Origin: Sanderia malayensis
Lineage: Eukaryota; Cnidaria; Scyphozoa; Semaeostomeae; Pelagiidae
Length of the DNA stretch: 64,000 nt
Assembly: GCA_013076295.1 (NCBI GenBank)
Contig: RQOL01000616.1
Span: 5,236,392-5,300,391, forward strand
Direction: 5' to 3'
Shown here one piece after another: positions 1 through 11,926 of this stretch. Under the pieces are notes generated by a model, which was not told the DNA's origin, searched no databases, and saw only the letters and a list, made by a program, of their open reading frames with translations. Numbering within the stretch: position 1 is the stretch's first letter; every line of letters starts with the position of its first letter. The translations under genes were made by a program, and so were the position numbers.

Positions 1-166
1 TACCATTGCTTAATAGATGTTTTAAGTAATCTTTTTCACATGCACCTGACCATTGCAATGTAGCTATAAAGTTCAATGGTACAGGTGCACTGAAGTTACG
101 TTATTCTTTGGTGTTAGCTGATATGGTTGGTTTCCAGCAGTGAGTTTCTTGTTATTTTTGTTATAG

Positions 167-3033
167 CTCCTCCATATACAGGCAAGCACGATGTAGTACC
201 ATCTGCATGGAGCTATGTAGATGAAGTAGTCTCTACGATGTGGCTTGGCAGTGATTCTGGTGCACAGGAAAGGATCGACGATCCTCGATCAATTACACAG
301 TCAATCGATTTCTCGATCGATCCACCGAAGTACGGATCGTCAAAGATCTGCGATCGATCAAGTGTGGTTATGCATCAACAACGCGCGGCTGTTGATTCGT
401 TCATACGTGAGCTCAGCATACGTAACAAGAATAAGAAGATTGCGACGAAAGGCTCGGAGATCACGTCGCCACCGAGAAACGAGGAAAGGGAAAAGAAAAA
501 GGTCTCGCAGGTTGGACAATTCGACACGATCAGTTTTGGGATGGACAAGGAGCTTGAAGAAGATGAGGAAGATGAGGATGGTGTTGGTACTATGAAGAGG
601 GAACAAGTTGATAATAACGGAAACGGGATGAGAAGACACGTGATTAGTTGTAGTTTAAGCTCAGATGAGGATGAATCTGATGTCGAGATGTCAGAGCTTG
701 CCAAGAAAGTCAGCCATAGCGGAACATTATCAAAATATCTGAAGACCAATGGGAATCGGAATAGATTGCAGGATTTAGAGTTTGCTGATGGTAATTATTC
801 TGGTATCAGGAACTCAAAAGATAGGATTATGAACAATAAGGCTGGAAAGAATAAACAGATGAATAATGCGGAATCAACTGACGGAGAAGAAGGTAGTTGT
901 GCCTTTATTGCCTTTTGTTATCAGTCATAAATTAAGGTTACCTTGTAAACTATGCGAAGAAAAATGTGCTCGATGGCTGAATTAAATTGCTTTGTTGCTC
1001 GGTTTTTACTGTTGAGATAGCAATTCGGCTGGAACATAATCCAACATTTGATTCTTTCCTTTAAATGAACGATTACTTGATATTTACAACTATTATGCAT
1101 CATATTGTAGACATCATTTGATTATTATGTTTGATATTTTTTGATAATCAATCATGATCTTCTGTTTTTGATGATGATTTAATGTTGACGAAGTTTCTTT
1201 GTTTTCGTTCCAGGTTATGAATTGAAGAGACATGTTATCAACGATTCTGATGCTTCTTCGCCAACTGAAAGTCTGGATGCTAGAACTTGGTCCAATCCTT
1301 GGGGGACATTTTCAGATGGAGACTCGACAGACCAGGATTCATCCAGATTGAATCCAGATTCAGAAAGTTTATCATCATTCAATGATGAAACTGGCTCATC
1401 TAAGGAAATCCACGCCAAGTCAGATAGACCCAATTTAAGCTATCAAAATTCTTTTGCCAAATATCTCGTGCAGAAAGAACCGAAGGAGACTAATAAAGAC
1501 ACTGCAATGAATGAATTATTGAGTCCGGATGGGAACGGCCCGGCATCATCTATCCGGAGACCTTTGAGTAGCGGTTCGGATGAAGTGTTTTTCGGTGGAC
1601 GACATGACTCGCCTGGTTCGGGAAATCCGTCAACTGTTGCCGACCTGCAAACATGTTACGAAGATGTATACGATAGTGAAGGTAGGCCCATGAGTGTTAA
1701 TTTAGAAGATTTGAACATCTATATCCCCGGGCCTCCTAAAATAGCGACCGAAGAGTTGAATGAAAGTGACATCAGGATTCCTTCGCCTCCGGAAGAATTT
1801 GCCGACAATACCGATGGAAGTCGTCGTGCTGCAAGAATCGACGACGAAGATTTGACCGAAAGTACCGAAGATTCCTCGCGAAGTTCTTCGCCCGACGAGC
1901 CTGTTGAATTCATGCAGCCAAATTCGGGACCAACGAGAATTATCGCAACAAGAGACAGTGATCCTCGTACTGCAACAAACTCCGTGAATTGTACCGACGA
2001 GCCGAGTGTAGAATTATCCGATTCCGATATTGAGAAGCCCGCCGACAGCTCGTCGTCTGATGGTAGCGTGGAATTCTTGAATAAAGAAATACCCATTGAA
2101 AAGCTCAACATAAAGGAGGTGAGTATAAGAACAGGCGACGCAAATAAATCCGAAAGAAACGATGGCCTTCTTGACACGAATAACAAACTCCAAACTGAAT
2201 CTGTAAAATTGTCATTAGATCTCCCAACAAAACAATTAAGTCCATTTCGCGAGCAGAGAGTTGTATCTCCGTTATTCTTCTCCGTGAGCGATTTACACGA
2301 AAACGACAAGAAGGGTGATTTTCATCACAAGAAATCAAGCTCTGATATCGACGTGAATTACGACCATTCAGACCCGTTTTGTCAGCTTGATTCTGGTGCA
2401 CACAGCAGCGCAACAACACCAAACCAAGTCAAAGGCGAGCGTCTCACGTTGCCAAGCACACCGCGCCAATTGCGTTGGAATCAATACCAGGATCACGTAG
2501 ATAATCAACAGGCCAGATACAATAGTCTGCCCAGCAGTTTTTCATTCGAGGAATTTAACGTGTTTGCAGAGAATTGCAAAATGGCTGTGAGAAAGGCACT
2601 GTCGCTAGAAGATCAACTTTTGGAGCTAATTGAAGACGTCAAGAAATCAAACCGGCGCAGCTTCGAGGTTGAAGATGCAGAACGGCAGTCCTACCTCGAT
2701 GTCATGCGCACTTGTTCGAGGTCACTTGTTAACAAAACCAAAGACATTGTTCAACTTGTGACAAATGGAGACTTAAAAGCGCTTGGAAAGCTGATAAAGT
2801 CGTCTCAGAACGAGGTCGAGAATGTCGTTGTTGCCATGTTGTCACTTAGAGAAAGCCTGACGCTTGCCAACCTCACAATGGATATGATTGTCGAGTACAA
2901 AGAAGTGATAACGAGTATTAAGAAGAGCACAGCAAAGCCAATCACAGATCCTGACGTTGTTACGTTGATGGAGAAGAATGATGAATTGACGTTTGCACTG
3001 ACTTTGTTGGTAAGAGGTTTGCGAAGCTATTAA
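167..3033 (+). CDS. Unrecognised Ser/Asp/Glu-rich protein, 5'-partial, C-terminal helical domain
   Basis: Two exons are visible, 167-892 and 1214-3033, preceded by a pyrimidine-rich acceptor ending at 166, so the start lies upstream of the window. The donor after 892 and the acceptor ending at 1213 restore a split Gly codon, giving 847 residues in view. Most of the protein is acidic, serine-rich and probably disordered. A motif occurs twice: RRHVIS...LSKYLK in the first exon and KRHVIN...FAKYLV at the start of the second. The last 160 residues (from about 2545) lose the Ser/Asp bias and look like a bundle of amphipathic helices, with many Leu, Val and Lys. I do not recognise the family; a cytoskeletal or centrosomal scaffold is possible, but this rests on composition alone. 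Antisense open frames here are shadows. Confidence 0.75.
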
Positions 3034-6000
3034 TACCAATGTGTCGGTATGGATATATATGCATTTAAAATTGCTTGCTTCGTGATCTGATCAGGATAAT
3101 TTCTAAAGGGAAGTATGATTTGTATGTATGAATAGCGGTTTTTCTTTTCTATGATTTAGTCAAAGTTTGTTGTACAAATTTATGGGACATAAATTTTGAT
3201 TTGACAGAGTTTCAACAAAGCAGGACTGTGTATACAGGGTGTTGGGTGAACCCCCCTTGCCCCCTTGATAAACAGTCACCTGCACAAATTCAAGAATTGT
3301 TCGATCAAATGTAATGGTTTCAATGTAAATTTAATAAGCCAGTTTTAATATATGACGTTTCTATTTGGTAATTTATTGATTTTTAGGAGCAAATTATTTA
3401 TAACAATTGTTTGTAGTAATCGCAAATGCAACTAATAATATTTTATAATGGAAATTCACAATCATGACACGTTTATGAGAAGTAGCATTACATCATTGCC
3501 ATCATGATAACGTTATTAAATCGTCATCATCTTTTGTTATTTGTATTCAGTCGCAGCACAACTGTCATTGGCTGGCGTGCAAACGAGGCAGCTGTTTGGA
3601 TTCGAACATCATTTGCTGCATTGAAGGTGCACATGGTGGATGTCGATTTGAAGTGAAGGCAGAGTAGAATGGAATACGGCCGGAATTAATGTCCAAATAT
3701 CCAATCTATGGCATAGGTATGATATTTTTATACCATTATTACTATTTGATTTTGATGAAATGCAGAAGTAATCTTTTGCAGAGATAAGCCGAAGGAAATG
3801 AATCGAGGGTGTCGTTGGAAGGGAAGATGTCCAACACGCTTGAAAAGTCTTCCTGTTTAATATTTCCACGTGTTTCTATGGCTCAATGTTACCTGGATGC
3901 ATTTTTGAAAAGGTAAAATCAAACTAAATGCTTCATATCATCTGACGACATCAGACTTTGAACTTTAAAGTTAGCTTAGTCATTATCACATTGTTGTACA
4001 GAAATATCTTTTACAGGAATAAATGGAAGAAAACGCCAGACTTGGTTCAAGTGAAGGTACTGGGAAAACGAAGCAAGGGAATTCACATTTGACGTCGTTA
4101 TCAAAGTGAAATGCTGATTTCTTTGCAGGTAAAAGAATTTTTTTGGTAAAACCAAGACGCCTCGACAGGATGGTTATCTGGAAGGTGATGTAGAAAACAT
4201 TACACAACAGGAGGGGAATGAAAAACAAACTAATGGTTACAACAGTCGGAGTGTATGTTCTTTACATTTTGTAATAACAATAATACGAATATTAATAAAC
4301 ATGTACAGGTTCAAACGATTATTAGTTAATATAGCAATAATAATGATTCAAATATGTTTTCATGAAAGGTAGTTGTTAATTTTGTATTTAAGGGAACTTG
4401 AAAAGCAGGTTCTTTTCCTGAGAATTATAATGAGTTCGAAAAGCCAACATCACGAAGTTTTAGTGACAACAATAAAACTGTCGTTGTCGATAAGGTGGAG
4501 CCATATTAATGTTAATCCTAACCGATGTCAGCGTATATGAGCAATTTATTTTGCAAATGTAATGTATAAAATTTATAAGTCTGAAAAGGTGGGAGGAAGT
4601 GCCAGACGGCCGGGGTCTCAGATAAAAGGCATGTATACTGTCAGTAATTATCATCAAAAATACTTCGTTAAAAATTACATTTTATTACAGAATTGGTTAC
4701 ACTTTATAGCTACAAGTTCTTTTATGTCACTTCATCTGCACGTGTGCGAGCTTCTCATAATTCATCAAGTTCAATAGTTCAATAGCTTTTCTTTCGTAAC
4801 TTCTTCTTTTTTCTTTTTCCCTGAAAGAATGGATAATCAACATTAGTCATGCTTTTATAAAGAACATTAAATTACAAATAAAATTTCTATTAATATATGT
4901 AAAAATCTGCGTTTCATCTCACCGTTGTTCGTGAACATTCTTAACTTCTTCCTAGAAATAAGTGAATTACCAATTAACTTTTGTAACAGGTATTTATAAT
5001 ATTTATAATATAACAACAATGTGGAGAACATTATATAGGTTCTACTTGACAACGATTAAGAAACTAAAGATTTAATCCAAATACTAATAATATTCATACC
5101 GCATTGGAGCGATTCAAATTGAGCAGCTTGTTTTGACTGCAACTTCATACTCATTCGAACTGTTAGGCTGCCTTGGAGATACGTGTCTACAAAAAAGGAA
5201 CTAAATAGCCTGCATGAAAAAAAAATAGCCTACGCGAAAGATAAATAGCCTACGCAAAACGAAAATAAATAGCTTAAAGCGAGAGATAAGCAATCTAGGC
5301 GAGGTAATAAGCAAATAGAATCTAAGTGTAAGCAATTGAAAAAGATGAAAAGTCCTTTCTTGTAACAAAATAAGCTCAGTCGACTTACGTGAAAGAAAAA
5401 ATGAACTTTCAATTGCTTCCTCTTGCAATCATCTTCTTAAACAAACAGATACATAAACCTGTCCTCCACTCTCACCGGCAGAATACCAAAAGATCTGAAC
5501 GCGCTGCAGGCACATGTATTTATACCCAAATCTGCGCATGACAAACATCATTCTGCATAACCGCATAAGGTATTCACGAGGAAAAAAGTGTGCCATGCAT
5601 CTGGGTCGCATACCACAGCAACAGAAAGAATAAACTTCAATCAGAACAATACTACAGCGCACGAAGTAATACAGAAACAAAGAACAGACAAAAAGAGATA
5701 GAAAGAATAGCCTAGAACAGCACTACCATTCCGCACGAAGTAGTACAGGAATTTCGCACTCAAGATTCACGAAATAATCTGGTGAAAATTGCGTGAATCT
5801 ATGACACAAGACAATGATGATACACGATTGCTATTTAATGTCACAATGTCGTCAAAGGAATTAAAAAAAAAAAGCTCGGAGAGAATGCAAAACTTTACGC
5901 AACTACTAAATAGCAGCGTGAACAAAACAATACATTACCGTTCAAAATTTGCTCTCGTGACAGAAATATGAACATCACATTCATCAAAAACATTCAATGA

Positions 6001-6508
6001 TTCATCTACGACAAAAAACAAAGGAATCAGGTCACCTGAAAATTTCAAAGGGATATTGTTTGAAGTACAAGTCTGCTCAAGGCTCCTTCTCATCGTCACA
6101 GCCAGATATCTCCTGCGCAAATACCGCGGTATAGCTCGATGCATTTACAGCTAAATATACAAATATATATAGATGTATTTAGGTGCTGATCACTTCTGTT
6201 TGCTTTATCATAGCTATATAAAAAAGAGAAGATAATTTTGATCATTTAAATTGAAAAACATTTCTACCAACAAAATTGAATGATGTAATGACGCATAGGT
6301 GTCCTCATGGAGGGAGCACAAGAAATGTCAAACAGATATCTTTCATATCTCCATAATTTAGTTATTAAAAGGTTGCTAAACACAGTACTTACTGTAAATA
6401 AAATATTCACATGAATCTAATTATACAATTTTATCAACAATGTATGCGGTGAAAGTACTTTAAGATAACATTCTACTAAAATTCAATTCTATTTAAACTT
6501 GGGATTCT
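3034..6508. other. Intergenic region with no convincing coding gene
   Basis: About 3.5 kb between the 3' end of the first gene and the SCOC terminator. It is AT-rich. Exon-like stretches with an AG before and a GT after occur on the plus strand (3552-3629, about 3782-3911, 4018-4054), but no reading frame stays open across plausible joins. These could be exons of a non-coding transcript, remnants of a mobile element, or chance. A short low-complexity repeat lies at 5203-5275. Nothing else was recognised. Confidence 0.5.
5203..5275. repeat. Degenerate short tandem repeat, about 24 bp, four copies
   Basis: Four imperfect copies of AAATAGCCTACGCGAAA-like sequence lie in a row; the third and fourth have drifted most. 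The flanks to about 5340 stay rich in related AATAGC/GCGA words. No function is suggested. Confidence 0.5.
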
Positions 6509-8219
6509 TCATCGTTTCTTTGACGACTTTGTCGACCTTTAAAGCAATGAAATGCAAAATCTCAATTGGAAAAAGCAATTGAACCATCACTACACATTTT
6601 AAATATTATTAAATCATTTCAGCACAGTATTCCGTCAAGTGTACAGATTGATGACTTGACCTAAATTGTTTTAATGCTAGAATGTGCCAGCAAATACAAT
6701 CTCAAAATACATATGATAAAATATGATAAATTATGACAAAATAATGATGATTACTTACGCTCTTCTTCCTTTATCATCACCAGTTGCTTGGAAGACATTT
6801 GATGCGGCCATCAGGTTCTCAATATACTGACCAAGTACCTGTGGATTGATAGAATAAAATGAATGTCTATAATTCACTCTACAACAATTGATTTATGTGA
6901 GTAAGCATAAAAGGTGGCATTAAAAATGCTACAAATTGAATATACAAAGAAATCTACCTGATTTTCGGACTTTAGCTTGAGATTTTCATCTTTTACAGCA
7001 TCTACTCGTTGTGATAAATCTTGAAGAAAGAACAAGTGCTTAGTAGTGAACAACTCCAGTGTTGTTAGTAGGTGATTGCTTTGCAATTATAATGAGTTAT
7101 ATCAACTGTATAACAACACACAAGACATTCATACCATCAAGAGTACTTTGTAATGCCAATACTTGATCAATAAGTCTTGCTTTGTCTTCTTCCGTCTCAA
7201 TGTTTTCTTGGACATCAAGACCTACAAAAAAGGTTGGCTGTATAAGAGCACTACAGGAAATATACTAATTGCTGTCTGCTTTCTATAGATTAAATTCTGA
7301 TTGATGGTTGGCATGGAATACACTTTGCTTTACAAATTTAAAAAATAAATAAACTATTTAGGTACATGAATAAAGACCCAGCAATAGTAAAACTTGGAAA
7401 ACTTGCAACTGCCATAACTTTCATATTCTATACTTTAATATTCCATACTTTAGTATATCATATTTTATATGTTATGCATTGTTTTTGGTAATCATTTATT
7501 TGAAATCCATGATCACTTTATTTTGACCAAAGCCAAAAGTGTAGTTACAACCCTTGGACAATGTTTACTCAAGCACAAAGCAAAACGAAACTGCAATAAT
7601 TACAATTATTAATATACAATAGATATAAAGTATTGTAATTAGTTTAGATTTATCATCTTACTGTCAGCTCTGCAACTTTTATTGTCATGTTTATCATTTG
7701 GTTTAGCTTTTACTGCCGTCTCACCATCTGATAAAGAGGATTGCCTCAGCAACTTTCCTTTTCTTGAAGTTTCTAAAATGTTATACTATAATATATACGA
7801 AGATGAAGAACTAGATATAAAGGTATAGTGCCTGCACCCAGAAAAGAAACTCATCTTCCTAATTTAATACAAAAATTATGAATGTAGATATGTAAATGAT
7901 TAATGATTATTCTGAGTTTTTGGAAGAGCTGAGAATAAAGAGTAAGAGATTCAATTTCATCTTAACAATCTTCCTAAGTTTAAATGTTTACCCCTTTGAA
8001 AAAGTGATGAATGCAAGAAACCTCCCATTCAGCATTGTATTATGAGAGTAGGATTTATTTTGCTTAACCTATGTATGGATGACAAGAAGACATGATGATG
8101 AATGTTTGTGTACAAAACGTAATCTTTATTTTACCTTTGGAGCTTGCTGGCTGTTTTAAATTAACTTGGACACTGTCACCTTCATTTAGTGGAACATTTT
8201 CCAAGCCAGATTCATCCAT
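6509..8219 (-). CDS. SCOC: Short coiled-coil protein SCOC
   Basis: Coding exons, in transcript order: 8219-8135, 7772-7662, 7221-7135, 7019-6958, 6838-6759, 6536-6509. All joins keep phase and give 150 residues. The C-terminal half matches vertebrate SCOC closely, with RLIDQVLALQ, the core RVDAVKDENLKLKSENQ and LGQYIENLM, followed by a basic tail ending KSSKKR. The N-terminal 70 residues are polar and variable, as in the family. SCOC is a small dimeric coiled-coil protein that binds ARL1 at the Golgi and acts in autophagy with FEZ1. Two start codons are possible: 8219 (MDE) or in-frame 8231. If the last donor were not used, translation would stop two codons later at 6757; the spliced tail is preferred because it resembles the known SCOC end. 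The gene lies head to head with MBLAC1. Confidence 0.9.
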
Positions 8220-8400
8220 TTCTTTCCGCATCCGTCTAAATTTCTCATAAATTTTGCACCTGCAGCTCTTGACTTAGGCCCAAAAGCTGACAACATATAA
8301 CATGCATCTGGTTCCGATAGTCTCATCTTTCTTTATGCACATGATAGCGAGGTTGCGTGCAAAAGAACAACAAAACAAAACCACAAAATTTACGATTTCA
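8220..8400. promoter_or_regulatory. Shared 5' region of SCOC and MBLAC1
   Basis: Only about 180 bp separate the SCOC start on the minus strand from the MBLAC1 start on the plus strand, so both 5' UTRs and the core promoter must share or overlap this interval. No TATA box stands out. Inference from geometry only. Confidence 0.45.
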
Positions 8401-9015
8401 ATGGCGGAAAAGACTGTACCTTTTGAGATAAAAATATTAATAGACGGATACAGTTACACAAATGATGATGGTGATTACAGAGCAACAGGAACATCAACTT
8501 TGATCAAAGGAAATATCAATATAGTTGTTGATACCGGAGGCCCATGGGACCGAGAGAAACTTCTCAAAGAGCTGGTATCAAATAATCTCAATCCTGAGGA
8601 TATCGACTTTGTTGTCTGCACACATGGTCACTCAGACCACGTTGGCAATTTGAACTTATTTAAAAATGCTAAACACATCGTAGGCTTTGATATAAATTAC
8701 AAAGACGTTTACTTCGAGCATGATTTTAAGAATGGTGACGCATACAGCATCTACAATGACACCATTCAAGTTATTCCAACGCCGGGCCATATGCATTCAG
8801 ATGTAAGTGTCCTGGTCCACAAAGTTGTTGACCTGGGAACTGTCGTCATTTGTGGTGATCTGTTCGAGTGTGAATACGATGAAGATAGCTGGAAAGAAGT
8901 GAGTGAATGGCCAGAAGAACAGATCAAACAAAGACAGAAGGTGCTAGCCATAGCAGATTATATAATACCAGGTCATGGGCCAATGTTCAAAGTTAACAAT
9001 AAAGCAGCTATTTAA
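8401..9015 (+). CDS. MBLAC1: Metallo-beta-lactamase domain protein MBLAC1
   Basis: An intronless reading frame of 204 residues. The metal-binding set of the fold is complete: THGHSDH (His75, His77, Asp79, His80), His130 in PTPGH, Asp153 in CGDLFE and His192 in PGHGP. VVDTGGPW before the HxHxDH motif and EDSW after the CGD motif are typical of MBLAC1. In vertebrates this single-domain hydrolase is a nuclease reported to act in 3' processing of replication-dependent histone pre-mRNA. An upstream in-frame ATG at 8302 would add 33 residues, but the ATG at 8401 gives the usual compact N terminus and is preferred. Length is a little shorter than the human protein because its variable tail is absent. 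Confidence 0.93.
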   Translation: MAEKTVPFEIKILIDGYSYTNDDGDYRATGTSTLIKGNINIVVDTGGPWDREKLLKELVSNNLNPEDIDFVVCTHGHSDHVGNLNLFKNAKHIVGFDINYKDVYFEHDFKNGDAYSIYNDTIQVIPTPGHMHSDVSVLVHKVVDLGTVVICGDLFECEYDEDSWKEVSEWPEEQIKQRQKVLAIADYIIPGHGPMFKVNNKAAI

Positions 9016-9143
9016 GAGACATATATGGAAACGCATATACCATATATAATATAAGCAGACATTGTATTATAAAAAAGCCCTTTTGCCTTAAAATGTATCT
9101 ATCATTAATGGCAATTTATCTAATGATGTTATTATTGGAAAAT

Positions 9144-9149
9144 AATAAA
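9144..9149 (+). terminator. Polyadenylation signal, MBLAC1
   Basis: AATAAA lies 129 bases after the MBLAC1 stop codon in AT-rich sequence, the first canonical hexamer downstream. No cleavage site evidence is available. Confidence 0.45.
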
Positions 9150-9332
9150 AGAAAGTGGACAATAATACAAATATATGAAAAGTACTATCTAAAATGTCTG
9201 TGATAAAAGCAATTCGTCCAAGAGCAGCCAGACAGACTGCAGTTAGTTAGACACAAATGAATCTTAATAGCTGCATTATATGGCTTGCCTGGCGAATTGC
9301 TGCAAAATCCTGTCCATATTTTGTCAAAGTTA

Positions 9333-9551
9333 TCAGCACATTGCTTTTCCTGACACCATATTCCTCGAAACAGTGTACGGCAAGTCTAGGCCTTTGAGGA
9401 GAAAATTCCTGATATCGGAGCATCCGGAGCAACATGCACAAAATGGGACGACCAACTCGTAAAGAATGGCACAAAGAAATCCAATAGGCCATATTATGAG
9501 AAGAGCGAAGAACCATAAAATTGTCCAAAGCCAAGTGCAACTTGCCGCCAT
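9333..9551 (-). CDS. Small Cys-rich single-pass membrane protein, unrecognised
   Basis: A 72-residue intronless frame. Residues about 7-36 form one long hydrophobic stretch (TILWFFALLIIWPIGFLCAI and on), followed by a cysteine cluster (CACCSGC) and a tail with KGLDLPY and NMVSGK ending in Cys. The composition, the single start and the sharp hydrophobic/cysteine organisation look like a real micro-membrane protein whose cysteines may be palmitoylated, though this is inference. I cannot name the family. It is convergent with MBLAC1 and divergent from the gene at 9991. A longer overlapping antisense-frame alternative (9247-9540) has no such organisation. Confidence 0.55.
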   Translation of the reverse strand: MAASCTWLWTILWFFALLIIWPIGFLCAILYELVVPFCACCSGCSDIRNFLLKGLDLPYTVSRNMVSGKAMC

Positions 9552-9990
9552 TTTAATAATTAATCAAGCTGCTTGTACGTCACAACAAAAATAAATATCT
9601 TCTTGCAAGGCAAACGAAGAATAAAATCGATAAATCTTCCCTCAAAACTTCAAGGGCGTTGATGCTTTGATCTGATGAAGGAAATTAGAAAGCGAAAGGA
9701 AAGGCACGCCTATTTTTCAAAAGAGAACAACAATGTCTTTTGATTTTGGGAGGGAACAGGGAAGGGAAGTATCGATTCACTTCTAAAGGGGGCGGCGTTT
9801 TATTTCTTCAGGGGCCCGTCTCTCTTGGCAATCGAAAACGTAAACACGGGAAATAACAAAACACGATTTGCGGCCTAGCCAAACCATGTAGTCAACGCAA
9901 CACTGTATAGAATGTGTTATTGTTTCTATTCTCAAAGGAATTATATTCATTTGAGGTTTATAGTCGATAACTTATAGATAATTTCTCAAT
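9552..9990. promoter_or_regulatory. Divergent intergenic region
   Basis: About 440 bp between the starts of the small membrane protein (minus) and the seven-exon gene (plus). It holds purine-rich and G-rich stretches near 9770-9830 but no motif I can name. It is likely to carry both promoters. Confidence 0.35.
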
Positions 9991-11926
9991 ATGACGCACA
10001 TTTTAGTGGACAGAGAATCTAACAACATAAAGCAGAGAGTTGAAAAGAGTTCACATTATAAAAGCCTTCCAGGTATTCATGAGTTACAGATGAGAAGAAA
10101 ATTTGGTGGAGGCATAACTCCAGAAGAATTCAACGACATCCGATCATTTTCCAGACAGTCGTGGGAATCGGAATGCGCCGAACAAGACCCGATCAAAAGT
10201 TCTTTTTCTACAACATATTCATCATTTCACCACAGCGGGAGGCACTCTCAACTTGAAGGGGCTCAATACAGGTCTAAATCAAGACCTCATTCACCTACGA
10301 GACGAAATAACCCTCACCCATGCAGGTAAACAGCATATTTAGAAACATAAGTCCATCATAAAAACCTATCTTGCATCGCATCTGAATAAAAATGCCCTTG
10401 AAATCAGAGCTCCACACAAATTTTGTGTCGATAGAAAATTCGTGATAACCATTAATAATTGGTAAAGTGGTGTTTTAATTTTCAAAAAGTCGATTCATCC
10501 CATTCATTTCATAGACATATAAATAATTAAACCTCGTTGTTTATTCCAGGCCTTTCTTGACATTAAGGCTGAAGGATGCACCTGGATTTGAAGACCATAC
10601 TGTGAAAGCTGGACAAAGTCCTTACAAAGGTCATTATAAAGTAGTTGCATTTTCACTGTCTATCAAATTGTTAACATGATTCTTTGTTGTGTTACATCGC
10701 TATTTCTGTGCCCTTCTCGCACACGAACGACAAGACTTTGTATTCATTTCATAATCCGGCCTTACACGTGTTATTGCACATGTCAATTCGTTTCAGTCGG
10801 AAAAGCATACAGCAAATCAGACATCTATACAGAAAAGCAGCTACATTACAGTACACCAAATTACGAATCGAACGAACCAAAGGTGGGGATATATTTTGCA
10901 CGTTTAAAACCGAGAATCGAGGCTTTTGCATTGTTACAATGCCCTGCAATAATACTTGCAAAACAAAAGACGTTGCCGAACCTTACATTGTATCTTTGCA
11001 AATAACGTGATGACCCATTTACTATTTTAGATCATCCGAGGGGCGATGTCACCTCATCGCGTTCCTGCAGCTCAGGCATGGCTAAACGAGGCTTCAACTG
11101 ACGGTAATACATTCATTCTACCATCATCCTATACATATTATTAATGCTGTATATTATGTACTGTCGTATATAGTACTTTTTCCAAAGTACTTTTCATCAA
11201 TCAACCTTCTATTGCAATACATTGTGCTTACATCTAACCTTATCTCATTCAATAGAACGCAAAGTCGTTTTGGATATGCTGGAATCATGCTCTCGTTTCA
11301 GAACAACGAGCCAAGTAAGCGGTTTTTCATTTTCATCTTTAGAATTTATACAAAACGAAAGCCTCGATTGAATTATTAACGACAAGTCAATCCTTTTTCA
11401 TCAACAATGAGAGACGAGAGATGCTCAAAAGCTTCAGGCATTGTTTCTTTATTTTGATAGGAAATGTCAAGTTTAATGAAACCACAACCAAAAGTATCCA
11501 TGCATCGCTGGCTAAAGAGGGCTGGTGCCGAAGGTAAACATTGTTATTATGTCAAACATCGTGCTAACGCCACTTATCCATCTCAATCCAAGACAAGAAT
11601 AGTTTTACATTGGGCGTTTTTAAAGGCCCATGAAAAGATAATACCATAATAAATTAAACATTGTCTTGCCTCTTTTTGCAGAAGAACAACTGTTAGCAAG
11701 GATCTCACAGCCGATCCGTCAAGACCCACACAAAGTAACAGACATCAACACAAGGTATATAGGAAAGCAGGGTCCAAACAGATACGTGCTGGGAAAGTAC
11801 GAAAGCAGCCATGGTAGCGGCAACAGTGGCAGACCAGTCGGAGAACGATACGTAACAGCAGAGAGAGTGACAAGACGATTGCCATATAGAACTGATTTCA
11901 CGGTGCACCCTGAACTGGTACCTTGA
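9991..11926 (+). CDS. Unrecognised conserved-looking protein, 7 exons
   Basis: Exons 9991-10325, 10550-10629, 10797-10882, 11031-11103, 11256-11314, 11461-11533 and 11682-11926 join in phase with good GT-AG sites to give 316 residues. The start at 9991 opens the first exon. The protein is basic and polar, without signal peptide, membrane segment or obvious coiled coil. Segments that read like conserved blocks are ITPEEFNDIRSFSRQSWE (first exon), NPHPCRPFLTLRLKDAPGF across the first junction, QPKVSMHRWLKRAGAEEEQ near 225-250, and a Gly/Arg-rich tail. I do not recognise the family. The compact exon structure argues for a genuine gene; a ciliary or germ-line microtubule-associated role is only a guess from the character of the sequence. 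Confidence 0.75.

Noticed and set aside
127..166. ATG at 127 as the start of the first protein
   Set aside because: The stretch 140-166 is a T-rich tract ending in AG, which reads as an intron end; the codons before 167 are probably intronic.
6759..6764. Stop codon directly after the fifth SCOC exon (…RRA stop)
   Set aside because: The same bases form a strong GTAAGT donor, and splicing to 6536 gives a tail like that of known SCOC proteins. Retained only as an alternative 3' end.
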